A stretch of DNA of 64,000 nt from Novosphingobium terrae (GTDB taxonomy: Bacteria > Pseudomonadota > Alphaproteobacteria > Sphingomonadales > Sphingomonadaceae), in assembly GCF_017163935.1 (NCBI RefSeq), contig NZ_JABVZR010000002.1:1984001-2048000 (forward strand). The letters run 5' to 3'. Position numbers and translations under genes: made by a program. Positions 50,070 through 59,863 of the stretch are shown one piece after another; position 1 is the stretch's first letter, and each line of letters starts with the position of its first letter. Under the pieces are notes generated by a model, which saw nothing but the letters and a program-made list of their open reading frames with translations, did no database searches and had not been told where the DNA came from.

Positions 50070-51370
50070 CAGGCGTCCAGCGGGTCCAGTGCGCCGCGCT
50101 TCCGGAAAAGCTCACGCAGCACCGGGTAAATCTCGCGCCGGTGGTTGACCTTGCGCATCGCGAAGTGCCGATGGGCAGCTGTCAGCCCTTCGTAGGCGGC
50201 CCAAAGGTCGCTTTCGGTTCTGGTCATCGGCTGCTCCTCAGGGCCGACCTCGATATAGGCGAAGTATTGGGTGATCGGGAGAATCTCGTCCTTGAGCAGG
50301 CTGACCGTCTTCAGATTGTCGTGCCTCATGTTGTCGCCGTCCGACGCCTGCGCGACGTAGATGTTCCAGTCTTCGGGGCGGTAGCGCTCGGCCACCACCG
50401 CCAGCAATTCCTCCAATGCGCTTGAGACCAGCGTCCCGCCCGACACGGTGCTGTGGAAGAAGGTCTGCTCATCCACTTCGGCGGCGCGGTCGGTGTGGTG
50501 GATGAAGACGACATCGACGTGCTGGTAGCACCGTGTCAGGAACAGGTGGAGCAGCGCGAAGAACCGCTTGGCGAGATCCTTCATATGCTCGGTCATCGAT
50601 CCCGAGACATCCATCAGGCAGAACATCACGGCCTGGCTGATCGGCTTTGGCACGGTCTCGAAGCGGCGATAGCGCAAGTCGACCGGATCGATGTAGGAGA
50701 TCAGCGCGCGACGGCGCAGGAGCCGCTCCCGCTCCTTTCGCAGCTCTTCCAGCCGCTTTGTATCGCTGTTCCCGAGCAGGTCGCGGGCTTCAAGCTGTGC
50801 GATCTCCTCCTCGATCCGCGCCAGCTCGCCGGAACTGGGCCGACGCAGGGCGAGGCGCCGCGACATCGCTTTCTGCATCGTGCGTTGCACCGAAAGGTTC
50901 GCGGGCGAGCCGACCGTGGTATAACCCGCGCGGCGCAAGGTGCTCGAATCCTCGCCGGTCAGCTTGCGCTTGGCGAGATCCGGCAGTTCCAGATCGTCAA
51001 GGAACAGTTCGAGGAATTCCTCGCGCGACAGGACGAAGTTGAACTGGTCCTCGCCATCACCGCTGCCCGCCTGCGATCCGCTGCCGGAGCCGCCGCTGGG
51101 GCGGGCTATCCGGTCGCCTTCAAGATAATCTCTGTTGCCCGGAAAGATCCTTTCGCGGTCCCCGCCGTGGGATGCACGGCGCAGGGTAGGCTCGCTGATG
51201 CCGCCGCGCGGGATGCTGATCTGGCCTTCCCTGTCGAGGTCCTTGATGCTGCGATCCTTGAGACTGTCGCGCACGGCCTGCTGCACCGCCGCCTTGGCCC
51301 TGCGCAGGAAGCGCTGGCGATTGACCAGGCTCTTGCCCGCGGGATTCAGACGTCGGTCGATGATATACAT
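50069..51370 (-). CDS. YeaH/YhbH family protein (DUF444)
   Basis: 433 residues, starting MYIIDRRLNPAGKSLVNRQRFL as in the family. The first half is basic and disordered-looking; the second has a von Willebrand A-like fold, with FCLMDVSGSMTEHMKDLAKRFF (near 233-254) giving the MIDAS DxSxS motif. It is the middle gene of the conserved prkA-yeaH-spoVR operon and probably a partner of the kinase. Gaps to the neighbours are 20 bases and minus one. Confidence 0.93.
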   Translation of the reverse strand: MYIIDRRLNPAGKSLVNRQRFLRRAKAAVQQAVRDSLKDRSIKDLDREGQISIPRGGISEPTLRRASHGGDRERIFPGNRDYLEGDRIARPSGGSGSGSQAGSGDGEDQFNFVLSREEFLELFLDDLELPDLAKRKLTGEDSSTLRRAGYTTVGSPANLSVQRTMQKAMSRRLALRRPSSGELARIEEEIAQLEARDLLGNSDTKRLEELRKERERLLRRRALISYIDPVDLRYRRFETVPKPISQAVMFCLMDVSGSMTEHMKDLAKRFFALLHLFLTRCYQHVDVVFIHHTDRAAEVDEQTFFHSTVSGGTLVSSALEELLAVVAERYRPEDWNIYVAQASDGDNMRHDNLKTVSLLKDEILPITQYFAYIEVGPEEQPMTRTESDLWAAYEGLTAAHRHFAMRKVNHRREIYPVLRELFRKRGALDPLDA

Positions 51371-51390
51371 ATAGGCCTATCGCGCCTCCA

Positions 51391-53334
51391 TCACCCTGCC
51401 TGCTTGACCCTGACGTACCATTCGACAAGCCGGTGGACCTGCCGTTCCGTATAACCGCGCGAGACCATCCGCTCGACGAACTCGGTGTGTTTCTTTGCGC
51501 TGTCGCCGTCTTTCTTGGAGCCGAAGCTGATCACCGGAAGCAGGTCCTCGACCTGGCTGAACATGCGTTTCTCGATGACTTCACGGATCTTTTCATAGGA
51601 GGTCCAGGAGGGGTTGCGGCCCTCATTGGAGGCCCGTGTCCGCAGGGCGAACTTGACCACCTCGTTGCGGAAGTCCTTGGGATTGGCGATTCCGGCGGGC
51701 TTTTCCGTTTTCGACAGCTCCCGGTCGATCACCTCGCGGTTGAGCAACTGCCCGGTGTCGGGGTCCTTGAAGTCAAGATCCTCGATCCACGCATCGGCAT
51801 AGGCGACATAACGGTCGAACAGATTCTGGCCATAGTCGAGGTAGCTTTCGAGATAGGCCTTCTGGACCTCATTGCCGATGAAGTCGGCATAGCGTGGCGC
51901 CAACTCGCCCTTCACGAGTTCGAGGTAGCGCGCCTCATTGTCGGACGGGAACTGCTCCTGCCGGATCATCCGTTCAAGCACATACATCAGGTGGACCGGA
52001 TCGGCGGCGATCTCGTTGGTGTCGTGGTTGAAGGTGGCCGAGAGCGCCTTGAAGGCGAAGCGGGTCGAGATGCCGGACATGCCCTCGTCCACGCCTGCCG
52101 CATCCTTGTATTCCTGCAGGCTCTTCGCCCGCGGGTCGATCTCGCGCAGCATTTCGCCGTCATAGACCCGCATCTTGGAATAGAGGTTGGAGTTTTCATG
52201 CTCGCGCATGCGGGTGAGAACGCAGAACCGCGCAAGCATGTCGAGCGTTCCCGGGGCACAGGCCGCCGAGGACAGCTCGGATTCGCGCAGAAGCTTTTCA
52301 TAAACCAGCCGCTCTTCCGTGACGCGCAGGCAATAGGGCACCTTGATCACGAAGATGCGGTCGATGAAGGCTTCGTTGTTCTTGTTGTTCTTGAAGTTCT
52401 GCCATTCGCTTTCGTTGGAATGGGCCATGATCACGCCGGAAAACGGGATCGCCCCGATGTTTTCCGTGCCGATGTAATTGCCTTCCTGCGTTGCGGTAAG
52501 CAGCGGGTGGAGCATCTTGATCGGCGCCTTGAACATCTCGACGAATTCGAGAATGCCCTGGTTCGCGCGGTTGAGGCCGCCCGAATAGCTATAGGCATCG
52601 GGATCGTTCTGCGAGAGCATCTCCAGCTTGCGGATATCGACCTTGCCGACCAGCGAGGAGATGTCCTGGTTGTTTTCGTCGCCCGGCTCGGTCTTGGAGA
52701 TCGCGATCTGGCGCATGCGCGACGGCATCAGCCGGACCACCTTGAATTTCGAGATGTCGCCGCCGAACTCGTCGAGCCGTTTGCGGCACCACGGGCTGAC
52801 CAGCCCGGTCAGGCGCCGCCGGGGAATGCCGTATTTGTCCTCGATCGTCGCGCCATGGAGTTCGGCGTCGAACAGGGCGAGCGGGCTTTCGAAGATCGGG
52901 CTGATCTCGTCATTGGCCTTGAGGGCGTAGATGGGATATTGCTCCATCAGCGCCTTGAGCCGCTCGGCCAGCGAGGATTTGCCGCCGCCCACCGGGCCGA
53001 GCAGGTAGAGAATCTGCTTGCGCTCCTCAAGCCCCTGCGAGGCGTGGCGCAGGAAGGCGACGATCTGCTCGATCGTCTGTTCCATGCCATAGAAGCTGGT
53101 GAAGCTGGGGTAGAGGCGGATGGTCCGGTTCATGAAGATCCGGCCGAGCCGCTGATCCTGCGCCGTATCCACGATCTGCGGTTCGCCAATGGCGGCCAGC
53201 AGCCGTTCCGGCGCGGTGGCGTACATCAGCGGGTCTTTGCGGCACCCGATGAGGTAATCTTCCAGCGATATTTCCAACTGGCGTCGCTCGTCGAATTTCC
53301 GCATGAAATCGGAAAACAGATCGCTGTCAGCCAA
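51391..53334 (-). CDS. prkA: PrkA-family serine protein kinase (YeaG-like)
   Basis: AAA+-type protein kinase, 647 residues. Walker A GPVGGGKS is at 113-120; the AAA-PrkA core runs to about 380 and the C-terminal PrkA domain (from about 400) contains YDYG-like DYGQNLFDRYVAYADAW. It works with YeaH and SpoVR in nitrogen/stationary stress responses in enterobacteria. No in-frame ATG has a ribosome site before codon 11; TTG 53334 has GGGAG seven bases upstream and gives an N-terminus that aligns with YeaG, so it is chosen. First gene of the operon. Confidence 0.92.
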   Translation of the reverse strand: MADSDLFSDFMRKFDERRQLEISLEDYLIGCRKDPLMYATAPERLLAAIGEPQIVDTAQDQRLGRIFMNRTIRLYPSFTSFYGMEQTIEQIVAFLRHASQGLEERKQILYLLGPVGGGKSSLAERLKALMEQYPIYALKANDEISPIFESPLALFDAELHGATIEDKYGIPRRRLTGLVSPWCRKRLDEFGGDISKFKVVRLMPSRMRQIAISKTEPGDENNQDISSLVGKVDIRKLEMLSQNDPDAYSYSGGLNRANQGILEFVEMFKAPIKMLHPLLTATQEGNYIGTENIGAIPFSGVIMAHSNESEWQNFKNNKNNEAFIDRIFVIKVPYCLRVTEERLVYEKLLRESELSSAACAPGTLDMLARFCVLTRMREHENSNLYSKMRVYDGEMLREIDPRAKSLQEYKDAAGVDEGMSGISTRFAFKALSATFNHDTNEIAADPVHLMYVLERMIRQEQFPSDNEARYLELVKGELAPRYADFIGNEVQKAYLESYLDYGQNLFDRYVAYADAWIEDLDFKDPDTGQLLNREVIDRELSKTEKPAGIANPKDFRNEVVKFALRTRASNEGRNPSWTSYEKIREVIEKRMFSQVEDLLPVISFGSKKDGDSAKKHTEFVERMVSRGYTERQVHRLVEWYVRVKQAG

Positions 53335-53709
53335 TGATCGACTCCCACCAAAAGTGTCCGTCAACGAATAACAATGTATGCCTTTTCGGAGGCGTTGACC
53401 AGTGGATCGTGGCATTCCGATCAGATATTTGCGTCATGAAGTTGTTGCAGCGCAAAATTGGATGATGTGAGCGCTCAGCACCGGCTCAGCCCGTCGAGTT
53501 CGAGTGTTTTGCGCCATGCTGCGTCCGTCGCAGACTGGTGTTGGCTTATCGGTGCGATCGCAGCCAATCGCTGTCGTTACCCCCATCCCGCTATGGGGCC
53601 AGAGGATTTCTTGCCGCCGGAGTCGTGCTCACAGGAAGGCGGTCCGGTGGCCTATGTGCGGCTCAGCCTGCCTGGCCCTTTTGAACCATCCCCCAAATGA
53701 ACCCAGACC
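53335..53709. other. Intergenic region upstream of prkA
   Basis: Holds the prkA promoter region and the space after the LysR gene that ends at 53710. I see no coding frame and no strong hairpin. The stretch has mixed composition and several short AT-rich patches (53355-53385, 53425-53465). Confidence 0.4.
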
Positions 53710-54951
53710 TCATTGGAGACAGCCGCCATCTGTCGAGGAAAACGTGGAAAGCATGGCATGGGACCGCAGCAATGCAATGAAATCCTCGTGCAACTGCGTT
53801 GGCATCCAGCCCGCGCGGCTGGTGATGCCCAGCGCCGGTGCCGGAGACAGTGCGGCGAAAGGCACACTGACCAGCGCTTGACCATGATGGGACAGTTCGT
53901 AGGAGGTCATCAGGGTGAGGCGGTCACTGCCGCACAGAAGATGGCGGATCACATTTGTGGCCGAGGTGGCAATCGGCGTGGCGGGTTTGTCATGTCCGGC
54001 AAACAGCATGTCGAAGCAGGCGCGCCGATTGGACCCTTCATCCCCCACGACCCAGTCGAAATGTGCAAGGGTCTCAAGCCCGACAGCCTGCAATCGGGTC
54101 AGGGGATGATGGCGGCGCGCGGCGATTTTATAGGGCGTCTCGATCAGCATCTGATGGGAGAAATCATCGGCGCTTGTTTCCTGAATGAGGCCGATGACCA
54201 GGTCGACATCGCCCTCCCGCAGGCGGCGCATCATTTCGCTCGCGCCGCAGCTGGTGATCTGCAAATCGACCGAAGGATGTCTGGCGAGAAAACCTTCCAG
54301 GACTGACGCGATGAGCATGTTGCCGCCAAAGGGCAGGGCGCCGATCACGATTTTGCCGTCCGCCTTGCCGTCGGGATCGCCGATCTCGCTGAGTCCCCAG
54401 TCGATTTCCTGCAAAGCCAGCCTGATCCGGCGCCCGAAGCGAACCCCGGCCTGCGTCACCATGAGGCCATCGGCGGTGCGGAAGTAGATTTGCGTCTGGA
54501 GGTTGCTTTCCAGATCTCGCGCAGCGCGTTTCAGGGCAGCCTCCGAAATGCCCAGCGCGGAGGCCGCTGCCTTGAACGATCCCTGATCGATGACCGAGAT
54601 CAGGCTGCGGATCTGGGATCGCGACAGACGATTGACGACGGCCTGCGCTGCTTCAGCCTCTTCCCGGACATCCAGCTCGCGCACGGCCTCCTCGAACATG
54701 CTGAACATGCGGGTAACCCGCCGGTGCATGATCTGTCCCTCGGCGGTGAGATAGCTGCCGCTGGCCCGGCGGTCGAGCAGGCGGCTGCCCAACTGCTGTT
54801 CCAGCTTGCACAGGGCCTGGGTGACGGCGGGCTGGGAGAGATTGCATTCCTCCGATCCGCGCCGCAAATTGCGCAGCCGCCCCACGCTTTCGAACAGCTT
54901 GAGTTGACGGAAGCTGATGGCGGTCCCTCGGGGTTCGTTTCTGATCTCCAT
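53710..54951 (-). CDS. LysR-type regulator with two tandem HTH domains
   Basis: 413 residues, about 110 longer than a standard LysR protein. Two consecutive winged-helix domains are visible. HTH1 (about 14-73) is RQLKLFESVGRLRNLRRGSE with NLSQPAVTQALCKLEQQLGS. HTH2 (about 111-170) is RSQIRSLISVIDQGSFKAAA with ALGISEAALKRAARDLESNL. A normal effector-binding domain follows from about 195 (GKIVIGALPFGGNMLIASVL). ATG 54951 has GGGAG nine bases upstream. It lies at the 3' end of the O-demethylation/folate gene run on the same strand, 73 bases after the MFS stop, and may control it. Confidence 0.85.
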   Translation of the reverse strand: MEIRNEPRGTAISFRQLKLFESVGRLRNLRRGSEECNLSQPAVTQALCKLEQQLGSRLLDRRASGSYLTAEGQIMHRRVTRMFSMFEEAVRELDVREEAEAAQAVVNRLSRSQIRSLISVIDQGSFKAAASALGISEAALKRAARDLESNLQTQIYFRTADGLMVTQAGVRFGRRIRLALQEIDWGLSEIGDPDGKADGKIVIGALPFGGNMLIASVLEGFLARHPSVDLQITSCGASEMMRRLREGDVDLVIGLIQETSADDFSHQMLIETPYKIAARRHHPLTRLQAVGLETLAHFDWVVGDEGSNRRACFDMLFAGHDKPATPIATSATNVIRHLLCGSDRLTLMTSYELSHHGQALVSVPFAALSPAPALGITSRAGWMPTQLHEDFIALLRSHAMLSTFSSTDGGCLQ

Positions 54952-55024
54952 GACTAACGTCTCCCAACATATGTGTGTTCGGTATGCCCCGCGGGCATCT
55001 GGCTCTGATCGAAACCCTGCCGGC

Positions 55025-56446
55025 CTAGTGCCTGCCGTGCCTGTGCGCAGGCGTGGCAACATGCCCGCTCAACTCTCCCCCGGCATTGCGACTGAAGGCC
55101 AGATTGGACAGGATGGCGAGCATGGACACAGCGGTGACAGTCCAGATCGCGGATGCAAAATCATCGAAGCCGGGCTGAACATGACCGCGAAGCCGCATGG
55201 CCAGCCCCAGCACAGCGGCGCCCGCGCAAATCCCCAGAGACAGGGACAGTTGCTGAAAGGTGGCGTAGAAGCTGGTGGCCCGGCTCATCTGGTCGGGCGG
55301 AATATCGGCATAGGCGATGGCGTTGTAAGCGGTGAATTGCAGCGAAATCAGAAAGCCGCAGACCATCAGCAGCGCGAAGATCGCGGACATCGGCCAGCCC
55401 GGCCCGATCAGCCCGGCGATGGCATAGCACAGCGGCGCTGCGATCCCGATTGCCGTGAGCGTGTTGCGGAAGCCGAAGCGCCGCAAGGCACGGCGGGCCA
55501 CGCCCTTCATGGCGAAGGCCCCCAGCGCGGTGGAAAGCGTGATCCCGCCGCTGGCCGCCGCCGTAAGGCCGAAAGTCAGTTGCAGCAGCATCGGCATCAG
55601 AAAAGGCATGGCGCCTTGCGTGATGCGGATCAGCGTGCCCCCGATGACCGAGAGGCGAAAGGTCGGGATACGCAGCAGCGTGATGTCAAGCAGCGGAGCG
55701 GGGGCGCGGCGAGCATGGCGCGCATAGAGCAGTGTGGCCAGCAGGCCAAAGCCGATCAGCGCTATCGCCTGAGTGGCATGGCCGGCCCGCTCGGCAAGCT
55801 GAAGGCCGAAGATCAGCGGAGCCAGCGCCAAAGAGCACAGGATAAACCCGATGCGATCGAAGGGGGTGACGGTTTCGGGTCCGGTTTCAGCGATATAGCG
55901 CCCGATGAGCACGATCCCCAACAGGCCCATGGGCACATTGATCCAGAAAATCCAGCGCCAGTCGAGCCAGGTGACAATGGCCCCACCCACCGGCGGCCCC
56001 AGGATGGGCCCGATCATCGCGGGCATGGTGAGCCAGGCCATCGCCGCCACCATCTCGTCCTTGCGGACCGAGCGCAGCAGCACCAGCCGCCCCACCGGCA
56101 CCATCAGCGCGCCACCGATGCCTTGCAGAAAGCGCGCGGCCACCAGCGCGGGCAGCCCCGGCGCGAAACCGCAGGCCACCGATCCCAGCACGAAGACGGC
56201 AATGGCGGCCTGAAAGGTCCGGCGCGCGCCGAAGCGGTCGGCCACGGGGCCGGAGACGGGGATAAACACCGCCAACGCCAGCAGATAGCCGGTCAGGGCC
56301 AGGCTGATCTCCGAGGGTGAGACGGCGAATTCGCGCGCCATGGTCGGCAGGGCGGTGGCCAGCACCGTGGCATCAAGATTCTGCATGAAGAGCGCGCAGG
56401 CGACGATCAGCGCCACGCGTTGATAGGAAGGATGCGCGCTCTTCAT
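55025..56446 (-). CDS. MFS transporter, 14-TM DHA2 (EmrB/QacA) type
   Basis: 473 residues, about 14 helices. ALFMQNLDATVLATALPTMA near 13-32 is the motif D1 signature of DHA2 transporters, and ARFLQGIGGALMVPVGRLVL carries the TM4 region. ATG 56446 overlaps the stop of pabB (ATGA), so it belongs to the same message as the folate genes. In this setting it may import methoxylated aromatics or export toxic aromatic or folate-pathway compounds; direction and substrate are not known. Confidence 0.88.
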   Translation of the reverse strand: MKSAHPSYQRVALIVACALFMQNLDATVLATALPTMAREFAVSPSEISLALTGYLLALAVFIPVSGPVADRFGARRTFQAAIAVFVLGSVACGFAPGLPALVAARFLQGIGGALMVPVGRLVLLRSVRKDEMVAAMAWLTMPAMIGPILGPPVGGAIVTWLDWRWIFWINVPMGLLGIVLIGRYIAETGPETVTPFDRIGFILCSLALAPLIFGLQLAERAGHATQAIALIGFGLLATLLYARHARRAPAPLLDITLLRIPTFRLSVIGGTLIRITQGAMPFLMPMLLQLTFGLTAAASGGITLSTALGAFAMKGVARRALRRFGFRNTLTAIGIAAPLCYAIAGLIGPGWPMSAIFALLMVCGFLISLQFTAYNAIAYADIPPDQMSRATSFYATFQQLSLSLGICAGAAVLGLAMRLRGHVQPGFDDFASAIWTVTAVSMLAILSNLAFSRNAGGELSGHVATPAHRHGRH

Positions 56447-57702
56447 CGGCGGGTTCCTGAGCAGGGGCGGGCGGTGAGGAAGCGCGCCTTGGCATGGCAT
56501 TCGGCCCATTCGGCGGCGGGATCTGAATCGCGCACGATCCCCGATCCAACGCCAAAGCTGATCGGGCCGCCTTGCGCCGCAGAAACCAGCGTGCGGATCA
56601 TCACATTGAAGCAGGCGCTGCCGTCTGGCGCGATATAGCCCATGGAGCCGGTGTAGGCGCCCCGATGGCGCTGTTCCTGCACGGCAATGATCTCCATGGC
56701 GCGGATCTTGGGGGCCCCGGTGACGGAGCCGCAGGGAAACAGACGCTTGATCGCATCCACCGCGTCATATCCGGCCTGCAGGCGGGCGCTGATCGAACTC
56801 GTCATCTGATGGAGGGTGGGATAGGTCTCGATGGCGAAAAGTGCGTCCACCTTTACGCTGCCGGGCCGGGCAACGCGTGATAGATCGTTGCGCAGCAGGT
56901 CCACGATCATCAGATTTTCCGCGCGCTCCTTGGGATCGGCGCGCAGGCGCTCCCTGATTTGTGCATCCTCTTGCGCATCGGCTCCGCGCGGCGCGGTGCC
57001 CTTCATGGGGCGGGTGTTAAGGGTCTGGTCGTGCAGCATGAAGAAGAGTTCGGGCGAAAAGCATTGCAGCATGGTCTCCCCCGTCGAGAGCATCCCGCCC
57101 CAGCCCGCCTGCTGGAGACCGCGCAGGGCCAGATAGCGTTCCAGAGGCGGGCCGTAGTCCTCAAGCGTGGCCTCATGGGTGAGATTGACCTGATAGCAGT
57201 CGCCCGCCTCGATCAGCGCCAGAATGTCCCGGACCTTTTGCCGATAGGCCGCTTCGCTGAGGGCCGGGATCAGCTTTCGGGCCGCCGCACCGGGCGGATG
57301 GCCAGGGGAAGGCCAGCGTACCGCGCTTGGCGCGTCGAACAGGCCGAACCACAGCATGGGCTGGGCAGAGACGCCACGATGCAGTCCGGTGAGCCGGGGC
57401 TCCAGCGCGAAACCTGCCTCATAGGCCAGATAGCCTGCGGCATGATAACCGCGCTTCACACCATCGCGGATGCGTTCCAGCGCCGGGTGCACCTCCTCAA
57501 GGGCATGGGCTTCCACGATCTCATGCGGCCGGTGAAACAGCAGGCCGCCCGCCTCACCACGCGCATCATCCAGAATCACATGGGCTGTGTCGTGCGCGGG
57601 GAGCGGGCAGGGCTCTTCAAGCGGTCCGCGCCAGACGTCATGCCAGCCCGCCGCCGCATTGTTCCTCGCCGGGGAAAGAAGGTTGGTCTGACCGGAGTTC
57701 AA
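56443..57702 (-). CDS. pabB: Aminodeoxychorismate synthase component I
   Basis: Chorismate-utilising enzyme, 419 residues. The ADC synthase lysine motif appears as RPMKGTAPRG near 233-242, and DLLRNDLSRVARPGSV near 270-285, GSVTGAPKIRAMEI near 325-338 and YTGSMGYIAPDG near 350 are conserved. It makes 4-amino-4-deoxychorismate for p-aminobenzoate and folate; no pabA or pabC is adjacent, so the glutaminase partner is elsewhere. The start codon is TTG at 57702 with GAGG six bases before it. It sits eight bases from folB. Confidence 0.92.
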   Translation of the reverse strand: MNSGQTNLLSPARNNAAAGWHDVWRGPLEEPCPLPAHDTAHVILDDARGEAGGLLFHRPHEIVEAHALEEVHPALERIRDGVKRGYHAAGYLAYEAGFALEPRLTGLHRGVSAQPMLWFGLFDAPSAVRWPSPGHPPGAAARKLIPALSEAAYRQKVRDILALIEAGDCYQVNLTHEATLEDYGPPLERYLALRGLQQAGWGGMLSTGETMLQCFSPELFFMLHDQTLNTRPMKGTAPRGADAQEDAQIRERLRADPKERAENLMIVDLLRNDLSRVARPGSVKVDALFAIETYPTLHQMTSSISARLQAGYDAVDAIKRLFPCGSVTGAPKIRAMEIIAVQEQRHRGAYTGSMGYIAPDGSACFNVMIRTLVSAAQGGPISFGVGSGIVRDSDPAAEWAECHAKARFLTARPCSGTRR

Positions 57703-57709
57703 GCGCGCC

Positions 57710-58108
57710 TCAGGCCTTGCCCAGCACGACCCGCGTCCCGGCCATGCAGCCGGGCACCGCGCGCGGCTTGTCGATCCGCACTTCGGCCTCGGTCACCATC
57801 GGGGCGTCGAGGCATGCACGGGCCAGCCTTTGCGCGAAGGTCTCGATCAGGCTGATGCGTTGTCCTGCCAATTCAAGCGCATGGGCGCGGATCTGGTTGT
57901 AATCGAAGGTTTCGGCCAGATCATCGGCGGTGGGCGGCGCGATCGTCAACGTCACATGGATGTTCAGCGGTTGCAGCACGCCATGCTCGGCGGCGAAGGC
58001 GCCGATGTCGGCCATGACCTCAAGATCGCCCAGCAGCACCTGACAGAGGGTGATTTCACCATGGCTGACATGCGGCTGACGGAACAGCGATGGCGCCAGA
58101 CTGTTCAT
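57710..58108 (-). CDS. folB: Dihydroneopterin aldolase (FolB-like)
   Basis: 132-residue pterin enzyme of folate synthesis, turning 7,8-dihydroneopterin into 6-hydroxymethyl-dihydropterin and glycolaldehyde. Family features: VMADIGAFAAEHGVLQPLNIHVTL near 31-54 with the substrate-binding Glu, TFDYNQIRAHA near 67-77, LIETFAQRLARACL near 86-99 and VRIDKPRAVPG near 109-119. The ATG overlaps the folD stop (ATGA). The family also has epimerase-only members, so the exact activity is likely rather than proven. Confidence 0.86.
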   Translation of the reverse strand: MNSLAPSLFRQPHVSHGEITLCQVLLGDLEVMADIGAFAAEHGVLQPLNIHVTLTIAPPTADDLAETFDYNQIRAHALELAGQRISLIETFAQRLARACLDAPMVTEAEVRIDKPRAVPGCMAGTRVVLGKA

Positions 58109-58977
58109 GCGGCGGCACTCCTTGTGTGTCTGATGGCGGCCTTGATGGTGTTGGCCAGCAGGCAGGCGATGGTCATCGGCCCCACGCCGCCCGGCACCGG
58201 GGTAACGGCGCCAGCATGCGGCATCTCGTCCATGGCGCAGTCACCGACGATCCTTGCCTTGCCCCCGGGCTGTTCGATGCGGTTGATCCCCACATCGATC
58301 ACCACCGCTCCGGGCTTTACCCAGTCGCCCCGCACCAGCAGGGGGGCTCCGGCGGCCGCCACGATGATGTCGGCACGGCGCGCGATATCGGGCAGGCCTT
58401 GCGTGGCGATATGCGTGACCGTGACGGTGCACTCGCGCTCCAGCAACAGCATGGCGACGGGTTTGCCCACGATGTTCGATTTGCCGATCACCACCGCATG
58501 TTTGCCGCGCAGGTCATCCACCACCGTGTCGATCAGCATCATGCAGCCCAGCGGTGTGCAGGGCACCAGCCCTTCGCCCCCGGTTGAGAGACGCCCGACA
58601 TTGACAGGGTGAAAGCCATCGACATCCTTGCCCGGCGCGATGGCGCCCAGCACCGGCACCGGCGCGATATGGGCGGGCAAGGGCAGCTGGACGAGAATGC
58701 CGTCGACGGCTGGATCGCCGTTCAGCCGCGTGATCAGCGCCAGCAAATCGGCCTGAGACAGGCTGGCGGGCAGGCGATGCTCCAGCGAGGTGATGCCGCT
58801 TTTGCGGCATTGCGCGATCTTGCGGCGGACATAGATCTCGCTGGCCGGATTGTCGCCCACCAGCACCACCGCCAGCGCGGGGGCGCGGCCCCTTTCCGCG
58901 TGAAAGCGGGCGGCATCCTGCGCCACCTGCATGCCCAGTTCCGCGGCGATCTGTGTGCCCGAGATGATCCGCGCCAT
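58105..58977 (-). CDS. folD: Methylenetetrahydrofolate dehydrogenase/cyclohydrolase
   Basis: Bifunctional one-carbon enzyme, 290 residues, full length. It has the catalytic YVRRK lysine near residue 53, VDGILVQLPLP near 91-101, KDVDGFHPVN near 117, and the NADP-binding GKSNIVGKP near 164-172 with TPVPGGVGPMTI near 262. It oxidises 5,10-methylene-THF via methenyl-THF to 10-formyl-THF. It starts three bases after purU, which acts on its product, so the pair can drain one-carbon units to formate. Confidence 0.95.
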   Translation of the reverse strand: MARIISGTQIAAELGMQVAQDAARFHAERGRAPALAVVLVGDNPASEIYVRRKIAQCRKSGITSLEHRLPASLSQADLLALITRLNGDPAVDGILVQLPLPAHIAPVPVLGAIAPGKDVDGFHPVNVGRLSTGGEGLVPCTPLGCMMLIDTVVDDLRGKHAVVIGKSNIVGKPVAMLLLERECTVTVTHIATQGLPDIARRADIIVAAAGAPLLVRGDWVKPGAVVIDVGINRIEQPGGKARIVGDCAMDEMPHAGAVTPVPGGVGPMTIACLLANTIKAAIRHTRSAAA

Positions 58978-58980
58978 CGC

Positions 58981-59838
58981 TCAATGCCTGAAGACGACGG
59001 TGCGGCTGCCGTTGAGCAGCACGCGATCCTCCAGATGCAGGCGCACCGCTTCAGAGAGGACGCGCCGCTCGATGTCGCGGCCCTTGCGCACCAGCTCATC
59101 GGGCACATCGGCATGGCTGACACGCTCGACGTCCTGATGGATGATCGGGCCTTCGTCGAGATCGGCGGTGACATAATGCGCTGTCGCGCCGATCATCTTC
59201 ACGCCGCGTGCATGGGCCTGATGATAGGGTTTCGCGCCCTTGAAGCCGGGCAGAAAGCTGTGATGGATGTTGATGCAGCGGCCCGAGAGAAAGCCCGCCA
59301 GATCGTCGGACAGGATCTGCATGTAGCGCGCCAGCACGATCAGTTCGGCGCCGGTTTCCTCCACCAGCGCCTTGATGCGCGCTTCCTGTTGGGCCTTGGT
59401 GTCGCGGGTGATGGGGAAGTGGTGATAGGGGATGCCGCTCTGCAAGGAGATGGTCACCGCGTCGCGCGGATGATTGCCCACAATGCCCACCACATCCATC
59501 GGCAGCTCGCCGATGCGGCGGCGATAGAGCAGATCGCCCAGGCAATGGTCGAATTTGCTGACCAGCAGCAGCACCTTGGGGAGCGTGGCATGGCGCCGCA
59601 GCTTCCAGTCCATGGCGAAAGAGGCGGCCAGCGGCTGGAAATCGGCGCGAAAGCGCTCCAGCGCCGCGGTGTCGGGCAGATCGGCATCGACGCGCATGAA
59701 GAAGCGGCCGCTTTCCCGGTCGTTGAACTGCGCTGCGTCCATAATGTTGCCGCCCTGCGCGGCAAGGGCTCCGGCGACGGCGGCCACAAGGCCGGGGCGG
59801 TCGTCGCATTGCAGGGTCAGCGTGCAGATATCGGTCAC
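58981..59838 (-). CDS. purU: Formyltetrahydrofolate deformylase
   Basis: Hydrolyses 10-formyl-THF to formate and THF, regenerating the methyl acceptor. 285 residues. An N-terminal ACT domain (about 5-80, starting [19 protein letters not shown]) is followed by the formyltransferase domain with [17 protein letters not shown] near 205 and [19 protein letters not shown] near 230, holding the catalytic Asn, His and Asp. The GTG at 59838 is the start that fits the ACT domain; a longer open frame upstream is noncoding. In Sphingobium SYK-6 a formyl-THF synthetase (LigH) does the matching step, so PurU here is a different solution. Confidence 0.92.
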   Translation of the reverse strand: MTDICTLTLQCDDRPGLVAAVAGALAAQGGNIMDAAQFNDRESGRFFMRVDADLPDTAALERFRADFQPLAASFAMDWKLRRHATLPKVLLLVSKFDHCLGDLLYRRRIGELPMDVVGIVGNHPRDAVTISLQSGIPYHHFPITRDTKAQQEARIKALVEETGAELIVLARYMQILSDDLAGFLSGRCINIHHSFLPGFKGAKPYHQAHARGVKMIGATAHYVTADLDEGPIIHQDVERVSHADVPDELVRKGRDIERRVLSEAVRLHLEDRVLLNGSRTVVFRH

Positions 59839-59863
59839 GGCAGGGTCTTTCTTGGTCTTGTGG

